From the NCBI RefSeq assembly GCF_001634385.1, contig NZ_LIIN01000005.1, positions 1 through 57,824 of the forward strand: 57,824 nucleotides of DNA, written 5' to 3'. Each line of letters starts with the position of its first letter. Positions within the stretch are counted from its first letter, which is position 1. Below are positions 43,411 through 51,839 of the stretch, one piece after another. The position numbers and the translations under genes were made by a program. A model generated the notes under the pieces. It ran no database searches, was not told the DNA's origin, and saw nothing but the letters and a program-made list of their open reading frames with translations. This DNA is from Rathayibacter tanaceti (GTDB lineage: Bacteria; Actinomycetota; Actinomycetes; Actinomycetales; Microbacteriaceae).

Positions 43411-44265
43411 CCTGAAGCAGTCGAGCTCATCCTCGTCACCGGCGCCTCAACCGGCATGGGCGCCGCCACCGTCCGCGAGCTCGCCGCGCGCGGTTACCAC
43501 GTGCTCGCCGGCGTCCGACGCGAGAGCGACGGTCGTGCCATCGCCGCCCCCCGCATCCAGCCCGTGCTCCTCGACATCACCCGCCCGGAGCAGATCCAGG
43601 AGGTGGCAGCCCTCATCGAGACAGACGGCCGACCGCTGAGGGCGGTCGTCAACAACGCGGGCATCGCCGTCAACGCTCCGGTCGAGGTCCTTCCGATGCA
43701 GGAGTGGCGGCGGCAGTTCGACGTCAACTTCTTCGGCCACATCGAGGTCACGCAGGCCGTGCTCCCGGCGCTGCTCAGGAGCCGAGGGCGCGTCGTCATG
43801 ATCAGCTCGATCGGCGGGCGTCTCGCCCAGCCGACCTACGGGGCGTACTCCGGATCGAAGTTCGCTCTCGAGGCAGTCGCCGACTCGCTCCGTCGCGAGC
43901 TCGCGCCCACCGGGGTGCAGGTCGCGATCGTCGAACCGGGTGCCGTGCGGACGGAGATGGTCGGGCGCGGCGGGGTCACCCTGAAGAAGCTGAGCTCCGA
44001 GATGAGCGCGGAACAGGAGCGGCGGTACGGCGGCCTCATGAAGGCGATCCTTCTCCAGTCCGAGGGGTTCCTCCGCAGCGGAGTGGACGCGTCGCAGGCG
44101 GCGAGGACCATCGCGGCCGCCGCCACGGAGCGGCGGCCGAAGACCCGCTACACGATCGGCCGCGACGCGGCGATCCTGATCCGCCTCGCGCGCTTCCTGC
44201 CGGACCGCGTGCTCGACCGTCTTCTCGCGTCGTCCCTGCGCGGCCTACTGCGCAAAGTGCAGTAG
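43399..44265 (+). CDS. short-chain dehydrogenase/reductase
   Basis: A 288-residue classical SDR: VTGASTGMGAATV cofactor motif, NNAG (residues 85-88), Ser136/137 in MISSIGG, and the Tyr150/Lys154 pair in YSGSK. IVEPGAVRTEM is also conserved. The C-terminal Arg/Leu-rich helix suggests membrane association as in retinol-dehydrogenase-like SDRs. The transcript is probably leaderless. It heads a plus-strand cluster of four genes (SDR, enoyl-CoA hydratase, SDR, DoxX). Confidence 0.93.
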   Translation: MTTSPEAVELILVTGASTGMGAATVRELAARGYHVLAGVRRESDGRAIAAPRIQPVLLDITRPEQIQEVAALIETDGRPLRAVVNNAGIAVNAPVEVLPMQEWRRQFDVNFFGHIEVTQAVLPALLRSRGRVVMISSIGGRLAQPTYGAYSGSKFALEAVADSLRRELAPTGVQVAIVEPGAVRTEMVGRGGVTLKKLSSEMSAEQERRYGGLMKAILLQSEGFLRSGVDASQAARTIAAAATERRPKTRYTIGRDAAILIRLARFLPDRVLDRLLASSLRGLLRKVQ

Positions 44266-44313
44266 CGCCGCTCCCCCGATCCCCCTCCCCCTGAACGACC
44301 ATCGGAGAACACC

Positions 44314-45300
44314 ATGACCACAACACCTGTTACCACCACCGATCGGGAAGTCGCCCGTCCCGACGGCCACCTCGACATCGACGATCGCGGTGCAGTCCTC
44401 GTCGCCCGCATCGACGGAGGGCCGCACGCTCTCTTCGACGTCGCCATCGCCAGGGAGCTCAAGGAACTGGTCGATCGAGCGGACAGGGATCCGGACATCC
44501 GCGCCGTCGTCTTCACCGGCGCGCACCCCGACCGGTTCCTCAGCCACGCCGACGTGACGTGGCTCCAGCAGGGCGGGGTCGGGTTCCCTCCCATCGGCAC
44601 ACGGACCGCCGGCCTGGTCGCGCGCCTCGCCACGGCGATCAACAGGACACCCGTCCTCCGGACGCTCGCGCGGAGGTCCCCGCTCAAGACCCTGCTGCAG
44701 CTCGACGAGATCCACGCGACCTTCCTGAAGATGAACGCGAGCGGCACCGTCTTCATCGCGGCGCTCAACGGCTCGGCCCTGGCCATCGGCGCGGAGTTCG
44801 CGTGGGCCTGCGACCTGCGCATCATGGCGGACGGCGACCACGTCATCGGCCTCTCCGAGGTGCTGCTCGGACTCACCCCGGGCGGCGGCGGCTCCCAGCG
44901 TCTGCCCCGCCTCATCGGCACCCAGAAGACCCTCTCCGCGGTCCTCGAAGGCAGGCCGTTCACGCCCGCCGAGGCGCTCGAGCTCGGCGCCGTCGACGAA
45001 GTGGTCCCGCAGCAGGACGTCCTCGCGCGCGCCGTCGAGCGCGCGGAGTACCTGAGCCTGCGCGCGAAGGGCTCTCTCGGCGCCGTCAAGCGCTCGCTCT
45101 ACTTCGGCGCCTCCCTCCCACTGAAGGAGGGCCTGCAGTACGAGCACGCGGAGTTCCTCGTCCGCGACCAGCAGAAGGAGGCCCAGGACCGGATGCTCGG
45201 CTACATCGCCGACACGCAGAGCACCGGCGAACTCGCGTTGCTGAACCCGCAGAAGTACGCGGAGGCGCTGCGCACGGGCCGCATCGGAGCGGCGCAGTAG
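44314..45300 (+). CDS. enoyl-CoA hydratase/isomerase family protein
   Basis: A 328-residue crotonase-fold protein. VVFTGAHPDRFLSHADV gives the first oxyanion region and FIAALNGSALAIGAEFAWACDLRIMAD the second. GLSEVLLGLTPGGGGSQRLPRLIG is the active-site loop, with Glu in SEV. It is longer than usual because of an N-terminal 18-residue extension and an insert (about residues 88-130). A role in fatty-acid or aromatic-acid side-chain breakdown is probable. It lies 48 bases after the SDR stop. Confidence 0.9.
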   Translation: MTTTPVTTTDREVARPDGHLDIDDRGAVLVARIDGGPHALFDVAIARELKELVDRADRDPDIRAVVFTGAHPDRFLSHADVTWLQQGGVGFPPIGTRTAGLVARLATAINRTPVLRTLARRSPLKTLLQLDEIHATFLKMNASGTVFIAALNGSALAIGAEFAWACDLRIMADGDHVIGLSEVLLGLTPGGGGSQRLPRLIGTQKTLSAVLEGRPFTPAEALELGAVDEVVPQQDVLARAVERAEYLSLRAKGSLGAVKRSLYFGASLPLKEGLQYEHAEFLVRDQQKEAQDRMLGYIADTQSTGELALLNPQKYAEALRTGRIGAAQ

Positions 45301-45351
45301 CGACTACAGCCCTAGTCACCACCATTCACCCCCACACGGAAAGCAGAACCC

Positions 45352-46059
45352 ATGCCCTCTCTCACCAACGCCGTCGTCCTCGTCACCGGAGCCAACGGAG
45401 GCATCGGCACCCAGTTCGTCCACTCCGCACTCGCGCGCGGCGCCGCCAAGGTCTACGCCTCCGCCCGCATCCCTCGCACCTGGGACGACTCCCGCATCGT
45501 GCCGCTGACACTCGATGTGACCGACGCCGCGTCGATCGACGCCGCGGCCGCCGTCGCCGCCGACGTCACGGTGGTCGTCAACAATGCCGGGGGCCTGCCG
45601 CCGACCGCCAGCCTGCTCGACATCGACGAGCAGGCCGTGCGGCAGAACATGGAGATCAACTTCTTCGCTCCGCTGTTCGTGGCTCGGGCGTTCGCGCCGA
45701 TCCTCGCCGAGGCGGAGAACGCTGCCCTGATCGACATCCACTCGGTCGCCAGCTGGTACGCGGGCGCGGGCGTCTACAGCGCCTCGAAGGCAGCGATCTG
45801 GTCGGCCACCAACTCGCTCCGGCTCGAACTCGCTCCTCGCGGCATCCACGTGACCGGCGTGCACATGGGATACGTCGACACTGCGATGGCGGCCCACACC
45901 GACGACGCCAAGATGCGACCCGCGGACCTCGTGACAGCGGTCCTCGACGGCGTCGAACGGGACGAGTACGAGATCGTCGCCGACGAGCTCAGCCGACAGG
46001 TGAAGGCCGGACTCGCCGCTCCGATCGAGGCTCTCTACCCCGAACTGCGCGCCCAGTAG
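45352..46059 (+). CDS. short-chain dehydrogenase/reductase
   Basis: A 235-residue classical SDR: VTGANGGIGTQFV, VVVNNAGG, Ser131/Ser134 in DIHSVASW, and Tyr142/Lys146 in YSASK. The deduced loop GVHMGYVDTAM replaces the usual PGxxxT, so the substrate pocket may differ. It is part of the SDR-hydratase-SDR-DoxX cluster. Confidence 0.92.
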   Translation: MPSLTNAVVLVTGANGGIGTQFVHSALARGAAKVYASARIPRTWDDSRIVPLTLDVTDAASIDAAAAVAADVTVVVNNAGGLPPTASLLDIDEQAVRQNMEINFFAPLFVARAFAPILAEAENAALIDIHSVASWYAGAGVYSASKAAIWSATNSLRLELAPRGIHVTGVHMGYVDTAMAAHTDDAKMRPADLVTAVLDGVERDEYEIVADELSRQVKAGLAAPIEALYPELRAQ

Positions 46060-46166
46060 CGCATGATCCGGCACCGCATCGACCCGCGAGCGCCCGCGAC
46101 GCGGCCCCCGCGCCGTCACCGGCTACCCCCTCTCCCAGCACCCCACCGCACGCCCAGGAGCCTCCC

Positions 46167-46532
46167 GTGATCATCGCCTTCTTCATCATCGCCGGACTCA
46201 CCGCGCTCGCTTTCGTGGGCTCGGGCCTTCTCAAGCTCGTCCGCACGTCAGCCGCCCTGAAGGAGAACGGTCTGGTGTGGGTGGACGACTTCTCACCGTC
46301 GACAGTGAGGCTGATCGGTGCGGCCGAGATCCTGGGGGGACTCGGGCTGATCCTCCCTGTCGTCACCGGCGTCGCGCCGGTGCTCGCCCAGGTCGCCGGA
46401 GCCGCCCTCGCGATTCTGATGGTCGGCGCCATCGTGGTCGATGCCCGCCACAGGTTGACCGTGATCCCCGCCGTGTTCCTCGCCCTGGCCTCGAGTGCCT
46501 CCGCCGTTCTCGGCGCCCTTGTCACCGGCTGA
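46167..46532 (+). CDS. DoxX family membrane protein
   Basis: A 121-residue protein with four hydrophobic helices. The start IIAFFIIAGLTALAFVGSGLLKL and the central RLIGAAEILGGLGLILP are DoxX hallmarks. The GTG at 46167 follows CAGGAG by about 7 bases. DoxX proteins take part in membrane-linked redox defence, which fits the neighbouring oxidoreductases. Confidence 0.85.
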   Translation: MIIAFFIIAGLTALAFVGSGLLKLVRTSAALKENGLVWVDDFSPSTVRLIGAAEILGGLGLILPVVTGVAPVLAQVAGAALAILMVGAIVVDARHRLTVIPAVFLALASSASAVLGALVTG

Positions 46533-46587
46533 TGGTTGCTTTTCGCGTGCAAGTTGATCCCTCGCTTCAGCTTGAGGGACGGAGAAC

Positions 46588-46703
46588 TGAATTGCCTCGC
46601 GGATGAACTGAGGCTCAGCGACCCGCTCCGGATCGATGCGTGAGACGAAGCTGCCGGGCGACGGGACGATCTGCACCAGTCCCTCCTCGCGCAGAAGCAT
46701 GAG
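46588..46703 (-). pseudogene. GntR (FadR-type) regulator fragment
   Basis: The minus strand reads LLREEGLVQIVPSPGSFVSRIDP then AEPQFIREAIQ: the wing of the GntR helix-turn-helix and the first helix of an FCD effector domain. Sequence on both sides belongs to other things, so about 35 codons of a roughly 230-codon gene survive. Confidence 0.7.
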
Positions 46704-46734
46704 GCTGTCCGGCCATGGCGGCGCACCCTGATGA

Positions 46735-47150
46735 AGAGAAGATGACTTCCGCAGACCTGAGCGGGTTCCCGGCCGCGGCGGCGAGCAGCAGGTCGGACAG
46801 CAGCTCTTGGCCCTTGCCGTCGAAGTAGGCGTCGGTCTTCGCGTTCATCGCCGGGGTGCCGGAGGCGAAGTGCGTCGCGAGCTTCGCGGCCTTGGTGTCG
46901 TCGGTGACGTAGGAGAGGGCGTTCCACCACCAGGTCGCGTCTTCGAACGCGACGCGCTGCGGGTCGAACACCCACACGTGGCCCTTGGCGGCGCGCACGT
47001 CGCGGGTCGCGTCGAGCACGTCCCGCTTGTTCGACGTCGTGACCACGGCGCCGGGCGCGGCCATGATCGCGGGGATGACGAGGGAGGTCGACGTGCCCAC
47101 GCGAGGGCCGGCGATCAGCAGCATCATGTCCTCGAACGAGGCGTAGAGCA
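46735..47150 (-). pseudogene. VirD4/TraG-type conjugative coupling protein fragment
   Basis: On the minus strand the frame gives FEDMMLLIAGPRVGTSTSLV, GAVVTTSNKRDVLDATRDV, GHVWVFDPQRVAFEDATWWW and a later KTDAYFDGKGQELLSDLLLA. These are the nucleotide-binding core of a type IV secretion coupling ATPase. The Walker A lysine is missing (GPRVGTSTS instead of the G-x-G-K-T/S pattern). Both ends are cut. This is the only trace of a conjugative element in the window. Confidence 0.75.
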
Positions 47151-47159
47151 TCTGCGGCG

Positions 47160-47548
47160 GCCTCGCCGAGTCCGAAGCCGGTGGCGACATTGCTCGCGAA
47201 CGCATCGGAGGCGGCGGAGGCCGAGGTGATGCCGCTCGCCATTACGGTGAAGCAGACCAGGAACGTGACGAAGTGGATCCCGAACGCCCTGTGCGCGTAG
47301 AGGGCGGCACCCGCGGCCTGCGGGAACTTGGTGACGAGCTCGAGAGAGGAGCAGGCGGTCAGCGTCGCGACGACGAAGGCGATCACGAACGGCAGCCATG
47401 CGGCGCCTCCCACCTCGGCCGCCACCTGGCCTGTCAGCGCGTAGATGCCGGTGCCGAGGATGTCGCCGACGACGAACAGCAGCAGCAGTTTCGGGCCGAG
47501 CACGCGCTTCAGCTCGGGTGGGGCGCTGGTCTCTTATGTCGCGGTCAT
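47160..47548 (-). pseudogene. amino-acid permease (APC superfamily) N-terminal fragment
   Basis: A start at 47548 (MTAT) is followed by an in-frame TAA at codon 5 (47536-47534). The frame then continues open with ELKRVLGPKLLLLFVVGD, ILGTGIYALTGQVAAEVGG and two further hydrophobic helices to NVATGFGL, where it joins the VirD4 fragment near 47155. It is the first third of an APC transporter with a premature stop and a lost C-terminus. Confidence 0.78.
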
Positions 47549-47584
47549 GCTCGGCGCCTCCCCCGGTTGCGGATGAGCGCGAGC

Positions 47585-48235
47585 CTACGACCGAGGGGCC
47601 CGCCCGCGGCAGGGCGCCGGCCCGCCGCGATCAGGCGGTGCAGGCATCCGCGCGACGACGGCGAGGTGCGGGCGGGCGGGCGGCGTGGAGCGCGAGTGCG
47701 ACTCCGTCACCTCGAGTCCCGCGGCGGCCAGCGCGTCGGAGAGCCCCCGCTCGGACCAGAAGAAGGCCCCGGTGATCGCGTGCTTGAAGGGCTCGCCCGA
47801 CGGACCGAGGAAGGCGCCGATCAGCAGGGAGCCGCCGGGGCGCAGCACCCTGGCGAGCTCCCGGAACAGCGGCGGGCACTGCTCGGGAGGCGTGTGGATC
47901 ACCGAGTACCAGGCGAGGACACCCGCGAACCGCGCGTCCTCGTAGGGGAGGCTCCGGAGATCGCCGACGTCGTAGTCGGCGAGCGGGAACCGTCGACGGG
48001 CGGAGTCCACGAACTCGGGGACCAGCTCGATCCCCGTCACGTCGCTCCCGCGGTGGCGGAGGAGGTCTGTCCAGTGCCCGGGGCCGGATCCGGCGTCGAG
48101 GAGCGGGCCCGCGACCGCCGCCGCCCAGCCGGTGATCCGGGCCACGTCCTCCGGATGCATGGCCTCGATCGATCCGAGCGCGGCCGAGTACTCCTCGGCG
48201 CGCTCCGCGTAGGCGCGCTGCACCTCGATCGTCAT
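47585..48235 (-). CDS. SAM-dependent methyltransferase
   Basis: A 216-residue class I methyltransferase with motif I PLLDAGSGPGHWTDLL, acidic loop VTGIELVPEFVDSAR, YDVGDLRSLPYEDARFAGVLAWYSVIH (motif IV area) and RVLRPGGSLLIGAFLG. The ATG at 48235 has a GGAGGAGGA ribosome site 5 bases upstream. The acceptor is unknown. Immediately upstream (48236-48500) I see nothing recognisable. Confidence 0.9.
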   Translation of the reverse strand: MTIEVQRAYAERAEEYSAALGSIEAMHPEDVARITGWAAAVAGPLLDAGSGPGHWTDLLRHRGSDVTGIELVPEFVDSARRRFPLADYDVGDLRSLPYEDARFAGVLAWYSVIHTPPEQCPPLFRELARVLRPGGSLLIGAFLGPSGEPFKHAITGAFFWSERGLSDALAAAGLEVTESHSRSTPPARPHLAVVARMPAPPDRGGPAPCRGRAPRS

Positions 48236-48500
48236 GATCTCCTCCTCCCGGGCGAGAAGGCTGCCTCCGCTCACCGCGGGAGAGCATACGGCCCCGGTGC
48301 CGCAACGAGCGCCGCCTCATCGACAGCCCGTCGCCGGTGGCGACGAGCCGCAGAGGCGTGCTTCCGACGGTCGGTCATCGAGCGATCCCGAGCTCCCCGT
48401 GATCGAAGGACACCATGCTCGTTCCAGTCCGCGCTTCCCGACGCCGCGGTCGCCACCCAGGCCGGCCACCGCCGAGGCCGCGGCGGTCCCGGACGCCCGC

Positions 48501-49226
48501 TCAGGCGGAGTGGGCCCGCAGGAACGCCAGCGCCCGCGGCCACGCGTCGGTCGCCGCCTCCGCCTGGTACGTCTGCTCGTTCGCGTCGTTGAAGAACGCG
48601 TGCCCGGCCCCCGGGTAGACCACCACCTCCACGTCCTTGCCCGCCGTGGCCTCCCGGATGGTCGGCACCTGCTCGACGAGCGGCGCGTCCTGATCGCCGA
48701 CGAACGCGAGCACCGGCACCGGCAGGGCCGCCAGCTCCTGCGCGGAGGCGGTGACGTGCCCGTAGAAGGGCACCGCCGCCGCCAGGCGCGGCTCGGCCAG
48801 CGCGAGGGCCCACGAGAAGGTGCCGCCGTAGCAGAAGCCCGTCACCGCGACGCTCGTCATCCCCTCCTGACGCAGCAGCCGCTCGACGAGCGCGCGAAGG
48901 ATCGCGACAGTCCGCGTGCCGTGCTCCGGAGTGAAGACGGGAGCGAAGAACGTGCGCAGCTCCACCTGGCGAGGCAGACGACGCACCGGGTGGTCGTAGT
49001 CCGCCCGCTGCTCCTCGTCGAGCTGCTCGAGCAGCCCACTCTCGGCGAGCAGCTCCGGCGCGATCACGCTGTAGCCCTCCGCGGCGTACCGGTCGGCGAC
49101 CGAGCGGATATGGCCGTCGACCCCCCACACCTCGTGGATGAGGATCAGCGCGCGGCCGCCCTCTCCGCTCCGGTACACCGGTACATCGTGCTCGGCCAGG
49201 GTCCAGGTCTCATCGCTCGTGGGCAT
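48501..49226 (-). CDS. dienelactone hydrolase family protein
   Basis: A 241-residue alpha/beta hydrolase. The catalytic triad is Cys132 (VTGFCYGG), Asp180 (FVGDQDAP) and His209 (PGAGHAFFND), as in dienelactone hydrolase. The N-terminal part LILIHEVWGVDGHIRSVADR is typical. It probably hydrolyses a lactone or ester in the cytoplasm. Confidence 0.93.
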   Translation of the reverse strand: MPTSDETWTLAEHDVPVYRSGEGGRALILIHEVWGVDGHIRSVADRYAAEGYSVIAPELLAESGLLEQLDEEQRADYDHPVRRLPRQVELRTFFAPVFTPEHGTRTVAILRALVERLLRQEGMTSVAVTGFCYGGTFSWALALAEPRLAAAVPFYGHVTASAQELAALPVPVLAFVGDQDAPLVEQVPTIREATAGKDVEVVVYPGAGHAFFNDANEQTYQAEAATDAWPRALAFLRAHSA

Positions 49227-49318
49227 GAGCGCACCCTAGCCGGGCATTCCGGGAGAATCGGCGGCTCGGCGTTCGCGCTCGGGCGCGACACACCGCGTCA
49301 CACCGCGAGGACATCCAG

Positions 49319-49957
49319 CTAGGGCAGGACTTCGATCAGCACCGCAGTGAACTGGGTCGACTCCTCACCCGCATGAGCGTGCAGATCGATTCCCATCACC
49401 CAGAGCGGCCTCACGTGCGCCGCGCCGACAGCCCTCCGACTCGCGCGGTTGGTCATCGGCTTCCGGACCGTCTCACGGGTCTTGCCCGCATTCTTCGGAG
49501 CGTCATTCCCGATCCAGTACAGCAGAACGCGCTTGACCCCCGGAACCCGCTTCACTCCTGAGCGAAGGTCTCGCAGTTTCGCCGAGTCGTCCTTCATCTT
49601 CTGAACCGAGAAGCGTCCGGCTTCAATGAGGATCGGGGCGCCTCCTCCGCGAGGGGTCAGGACGACATCGACCCGCTTCGGGTTGCCAGCCCCTGACGCG
49701 TAGGGCACTTCCCATCCGACCCTGTACTCCCTGAAAGCGGGAGACATCATCAGGTACTGGTAGAGGAACTGCACAAAGGTCACTTCGTAGAACTCGCTCT
49801 TCGACGAAGCCTGAGCGGGCAAGCCTTGCGTGAGCACGAAGAGATCGGTGGCCGAACGCTGCGCAGCCGGCTCCAACAACTGCATCAGAGATTTCTCGAT
49901 CTGGTGGAGGGATGGCCGTGGACGCCCCTTGTCGAAGCGCGCAAGGAAACGAGACAT
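49319..49957 (-). CDS. unknown protein, possible PD-(D/E)XK-type nuclease fold
   Basis: 212 residues from the ATG at 49957; an upstream in-frame ATG at 50023 is also possible and neither has a clear ribosome site. The centre YRVGWEVPYASGAGNPKRVD, VVLTPRGGGAPILIEAGRF, then KMKDDSAKLRDL resembles the D-Xn-E-x-K core and following D-x-x-K-L helix of restriction-like nucleases, with Gly where Lys is usual. I do not recognise the family by name. It stands alone between a hydrolase and an acetyltransferase, and its codon use is less GC-biased than its neighbours, hinting at transfer. Confidence 0.55.
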   Translation of the reverse strand: MSRFLARFDKGRPRPSLHQIEKSLMQLLEPAAQRSATDLFVLTQGLPAQASSKSEFYEVTFVQFLYQYLMMSPAFREYRVGWEVPYASGAGNPKRVDVVLTPRGGGAPILIEAGRFSVQKMKDDSAKLRDLRSGVKRVPGVKRVLLYWIGNDAPKNAGKTRETVRKPMTNRASRRAVGAAHVRPLWVMGIDLHAHAGEESTQFTAVLIEVLP

Positions 49958-50083
49958 GATCGCGACGGTACACGACAGGACACCTCCGAAAAGGGGATGA
50001 TCGAGCGCATCGAGAAGAGGCATTCGATCGCCCGACGGGCCTCGGTCGGCGTGCAGCTCGGTTCTTCGCGAGAGACCGCGCGC

Positions 50084-50539
50084 TCACGACTCCCGCGGTG
50101 CGGCCGACAGAATGTCGTCCCACTCGAGGGCGCGCTCGAAACGGAAGCCGTGCCGCTCGTAGAGCCGCCGGGCAGCGCTGCCCTTCAGTACGTCGAGGCG
50201 GAAGGGCAGGCCCTGGCGCGCCTCCTCCCGCATCACCCGGCGCAGCACGGCGCCGCCGATGCCGCGGCCCTGAGTGTGCGACGCGAGGTAGAAGTGCTCG
50301 ATCCAGACAGCGTCGCCCTCGAGTCGGACGGCGATGCTCCCGGCGAAGACGCCGTCGACCTCGATCACCTGCGTCCGCTCAGGCCGGTAGCCCTCGAGGA
50401 AGCGGTTCCGTACCCGGTGCTCGTCGTAGCGGCCGAGTGCCTCGAGGGAGGGTCGCATGACCACCGCGCGCAGCTCGGCGATCGCGGTCGCGTCGGCCTG
50501 TGTCGCTGGGCGGAGTGTCCAGGTCGGCTCAGCGCCCAC
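50084..50539 (-). CDS. GNAT family N-acetyltransferase
   Basis: A 151-residue acetyltransferase: TLRPATQADATAIAELRAVV, WIEHFYLASHTQGRGIGGAVLRRVM (acetyl-CoA loop Q-x-x-G-I-G/A form) and ARRLYERHGFRFER. The GTG at 50539 overlaps the 3' end of the LysR-type sensor gene by 11 bases, so it is coupled to it. The substrate is unknown. Confidence 0.85.
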   Translation of the reverse strand: MGAEPTWTLRPATQADATAIAELRAVVMRPSLEALGRYDEHRVRNRFLEGYRPERTQVIEVDGVFAGSIAVRLEGDAVWIEHFYLASHTQGRGIGGAVLRRVMREEARQGLPFRLDVLKGSAARRLYERHGFRFERALEWDDILSAAPRES

Positions 50540-51395
50540 GGGGCTTCCTGGTGCGCCGGACCGCGGGCGCCGAGGCCTTCGCGCGGGCCGGCTTCTTCTT
50601 CCCGCCGCCCGCGCGCCCGGCCTTCTCGCGCGCCTCCCTGGCCCTGGCCTTCGCCGCCTTGGCCCGCGACTCGACCTTCGGAGTCGCGGCTGTCCCGCGC
50701 GTCGTGTTCGCGCTGCGGCCGCGGACGACACCGATGAAGTCCTCGACATCGTCCCCCTTCTCCGCCGTCACCCACGCCAGCCGGACGGACGAGCGCGCGA
50801 CGCCCGAGACGGGCACCGCGCTGATGTCCTTGCGGCCGTGCACGCGGGCGACGGACTGGGGCACGATGAGCACACCCACGCCGGCAGCGACCTGCTCGAC
50901 GGCGTCATCGAGACCCGCCATCCGGGGCAGCGGGCGACGCGAGCCGTCGGCGATCTCGGACGCGACGGCGGCCCACTCCGGCACGTCGGCGGGCTCCTGC
51001 AGGAGGTGCTCCTCGGCGAGGTCGGCGACGGCGAGCTCCTCGGCCCCGGCCAGCGGGTGCTCGCGCCAGAGGACGGCAACCGGCTGCTCGTCGTAGAGGT
51101 GGATCGAACTCAGGGCCGGCGAGGCGAGGCCGCCGCGCACGAACGCGAGCTGCGCGCGACCCGCGAGCAGCGCCTCCTCCTGCTCGCGCTCGGTCACGAC
51201 GGTGATGCGCAACGGCAGATCGGCGCGCCGGTGGCCCCAGACGCGGGTCCAGGTGGTGGGGGTCACGCCCGCGACGAGGGCGATCGCCAGCGCGGGCCCG
51301 GCGGAGGCGTCGGCGCCGTCCGGCACCGTCGCCGGGTGGTCGGGCACCGCCTCCGCAGCCCCCTGGTGGTCGCCGGTTCCGGGGTGCTCGCTCAT
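50529..51395 (-). CDS. LysR-type substrate-binding domain protein lacking the HTH
   Basis: 288 residues. About residues 35-225 form a LysR effector domain (LPLRITVVTEREQEEALLAG, LVAGVTPTTW, QVAAGVGVLIVPQSVARVH). No helix-turn-helix precedes it: only about 30 residues of acidic, Pro/Ala-rich sequence. The C-terminal about 60 residues are an Arg/Lys/Ala-rich tail (ESRAKAAKARAREAREKAG), which may bind nucleic acid. There is no room upstream for a lost HTH, since DUF5997 starts 44 bases away on the other strand. TACCCT lies 7 bases before the ATG (leaderless). Confidence 0.85.
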   Translation of the reverse strand: MSEHPGTGDHQGAAEAVPDHPATVPDGADASAGPALAIALVAGVTPTTWTRVWGHRRADLPLRITVVTEREQEEALLAGRAQLAFVRGGLASPALSSIHLYDEQPVAVLWREHPLAGAEELAVADLAEEHLLQEPADVPEWAAVASEIADGSRRPLPRMAGLDDAVEQVAAGVGVLIVPQSVARVHGRKDISAVPVSGVARSSVRLAWVTAEKGDDVEDFIGVVRGRSANTTRGTAATPKVESRAKAAKARAREAREKAGRAGGGKKKPARAKASAPAVRRTRKPRGR

Positions 51396-51439
51396 CCCCC
51401 CAGGGTAGGTGCTCCGCGCGGCGCCGGTAGGGTTGCCGC
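51396..51439. promoter_or_regulatory. 44-bp divergent pair of leaderless promoters
   Basis: TAGGGT (51428-51433) precedes the DUF5997 ATG by 7 bases, and TACCCT on the minus strand (51407-51402) precedes the LysR-like ATG at 51395 by about the same distance. The two promoters must overlap in their -35 regions, so one bound factor could control both. Confidence 0.65.
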
Positions 51440-51820
51440 ATGGCCAAGGCGACACAGACGATGAAGGCTGCGACCGCGGCGAAGAAGCTACAGGTCTACC
51501 TGCCCGCGACCCCCGCAGAGTTCCAGGCGTCGGCGATCACCCGCGAGCAGTACGACGAGCTCGTCGCGAACCCGCCCGCCTGGCTCGTGCAGCTGCGCGA
51601 GGAGGGGCCGCACCCGCGCTCCGTCATCGCCTCCCGGCTCAACGTCTCGATCTCGGGCCTGGCCCGCGGCGGCGTCACCGAGGCGCTGACCACTCCCGAG
51701 ATCCAGGCCCTGCTCGACGAGGTCCCCGAGTGGCTGCGCGTCGAGCAGAACCGCTACGCCGAGGTCCGCCGTGAGCAGGCCCGCATCAAGTCCGAGCGCG
51801 CCGCCAGGTCCGCCGACTGA
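51440..51820 (+). CDS. DUF5997 family protein
   Basis: A 126-residue protein: AATAAKKLQVYLPATPAEFQ, SAITREQYDELVANPPAWL, GPHPRSVIASRLNVSISGL and a terminal coiled, charged helix (EVRREQARIKSERAARSAD). DUF5997 has no known function. The HPRSVIASRLNVSISGLARGG segment looks like a helix-turn-helix by eye. It is divergent from an HTH-less LysR-type sensor domain, which suggests a functional pair. Confidence 0.85.
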   Translation: MAKATQTMKAATAAKKLQVYLPATPAEFQASAITREQYDELVANPPAWLVQLREEGPHPRSVIASRLNVSISGLARGGVTEALTTPEIQALLDEVPEWLRVEQNRYAEVRREQARIKSERAARSAD

Positions 51821-51839
51821 GCCGGGCGGCTACTGGTTC

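Noticed and set aside
45989-47503. A long minus-strand frame starting as an amino-acid permease
   Set aside because: After about 120 codons it runs through VirD4, GntR and antisense DoxX sequence in the wrong frame. It is a chance read-through, not a fusion protein.
50529-51395. LysR gene that lost its HTH by frameshift
   Set aside because: Only 44 bases separate its start from the divergent DUF5997 start, and no HTH is encoded in any frame there, so the short form is genuine.
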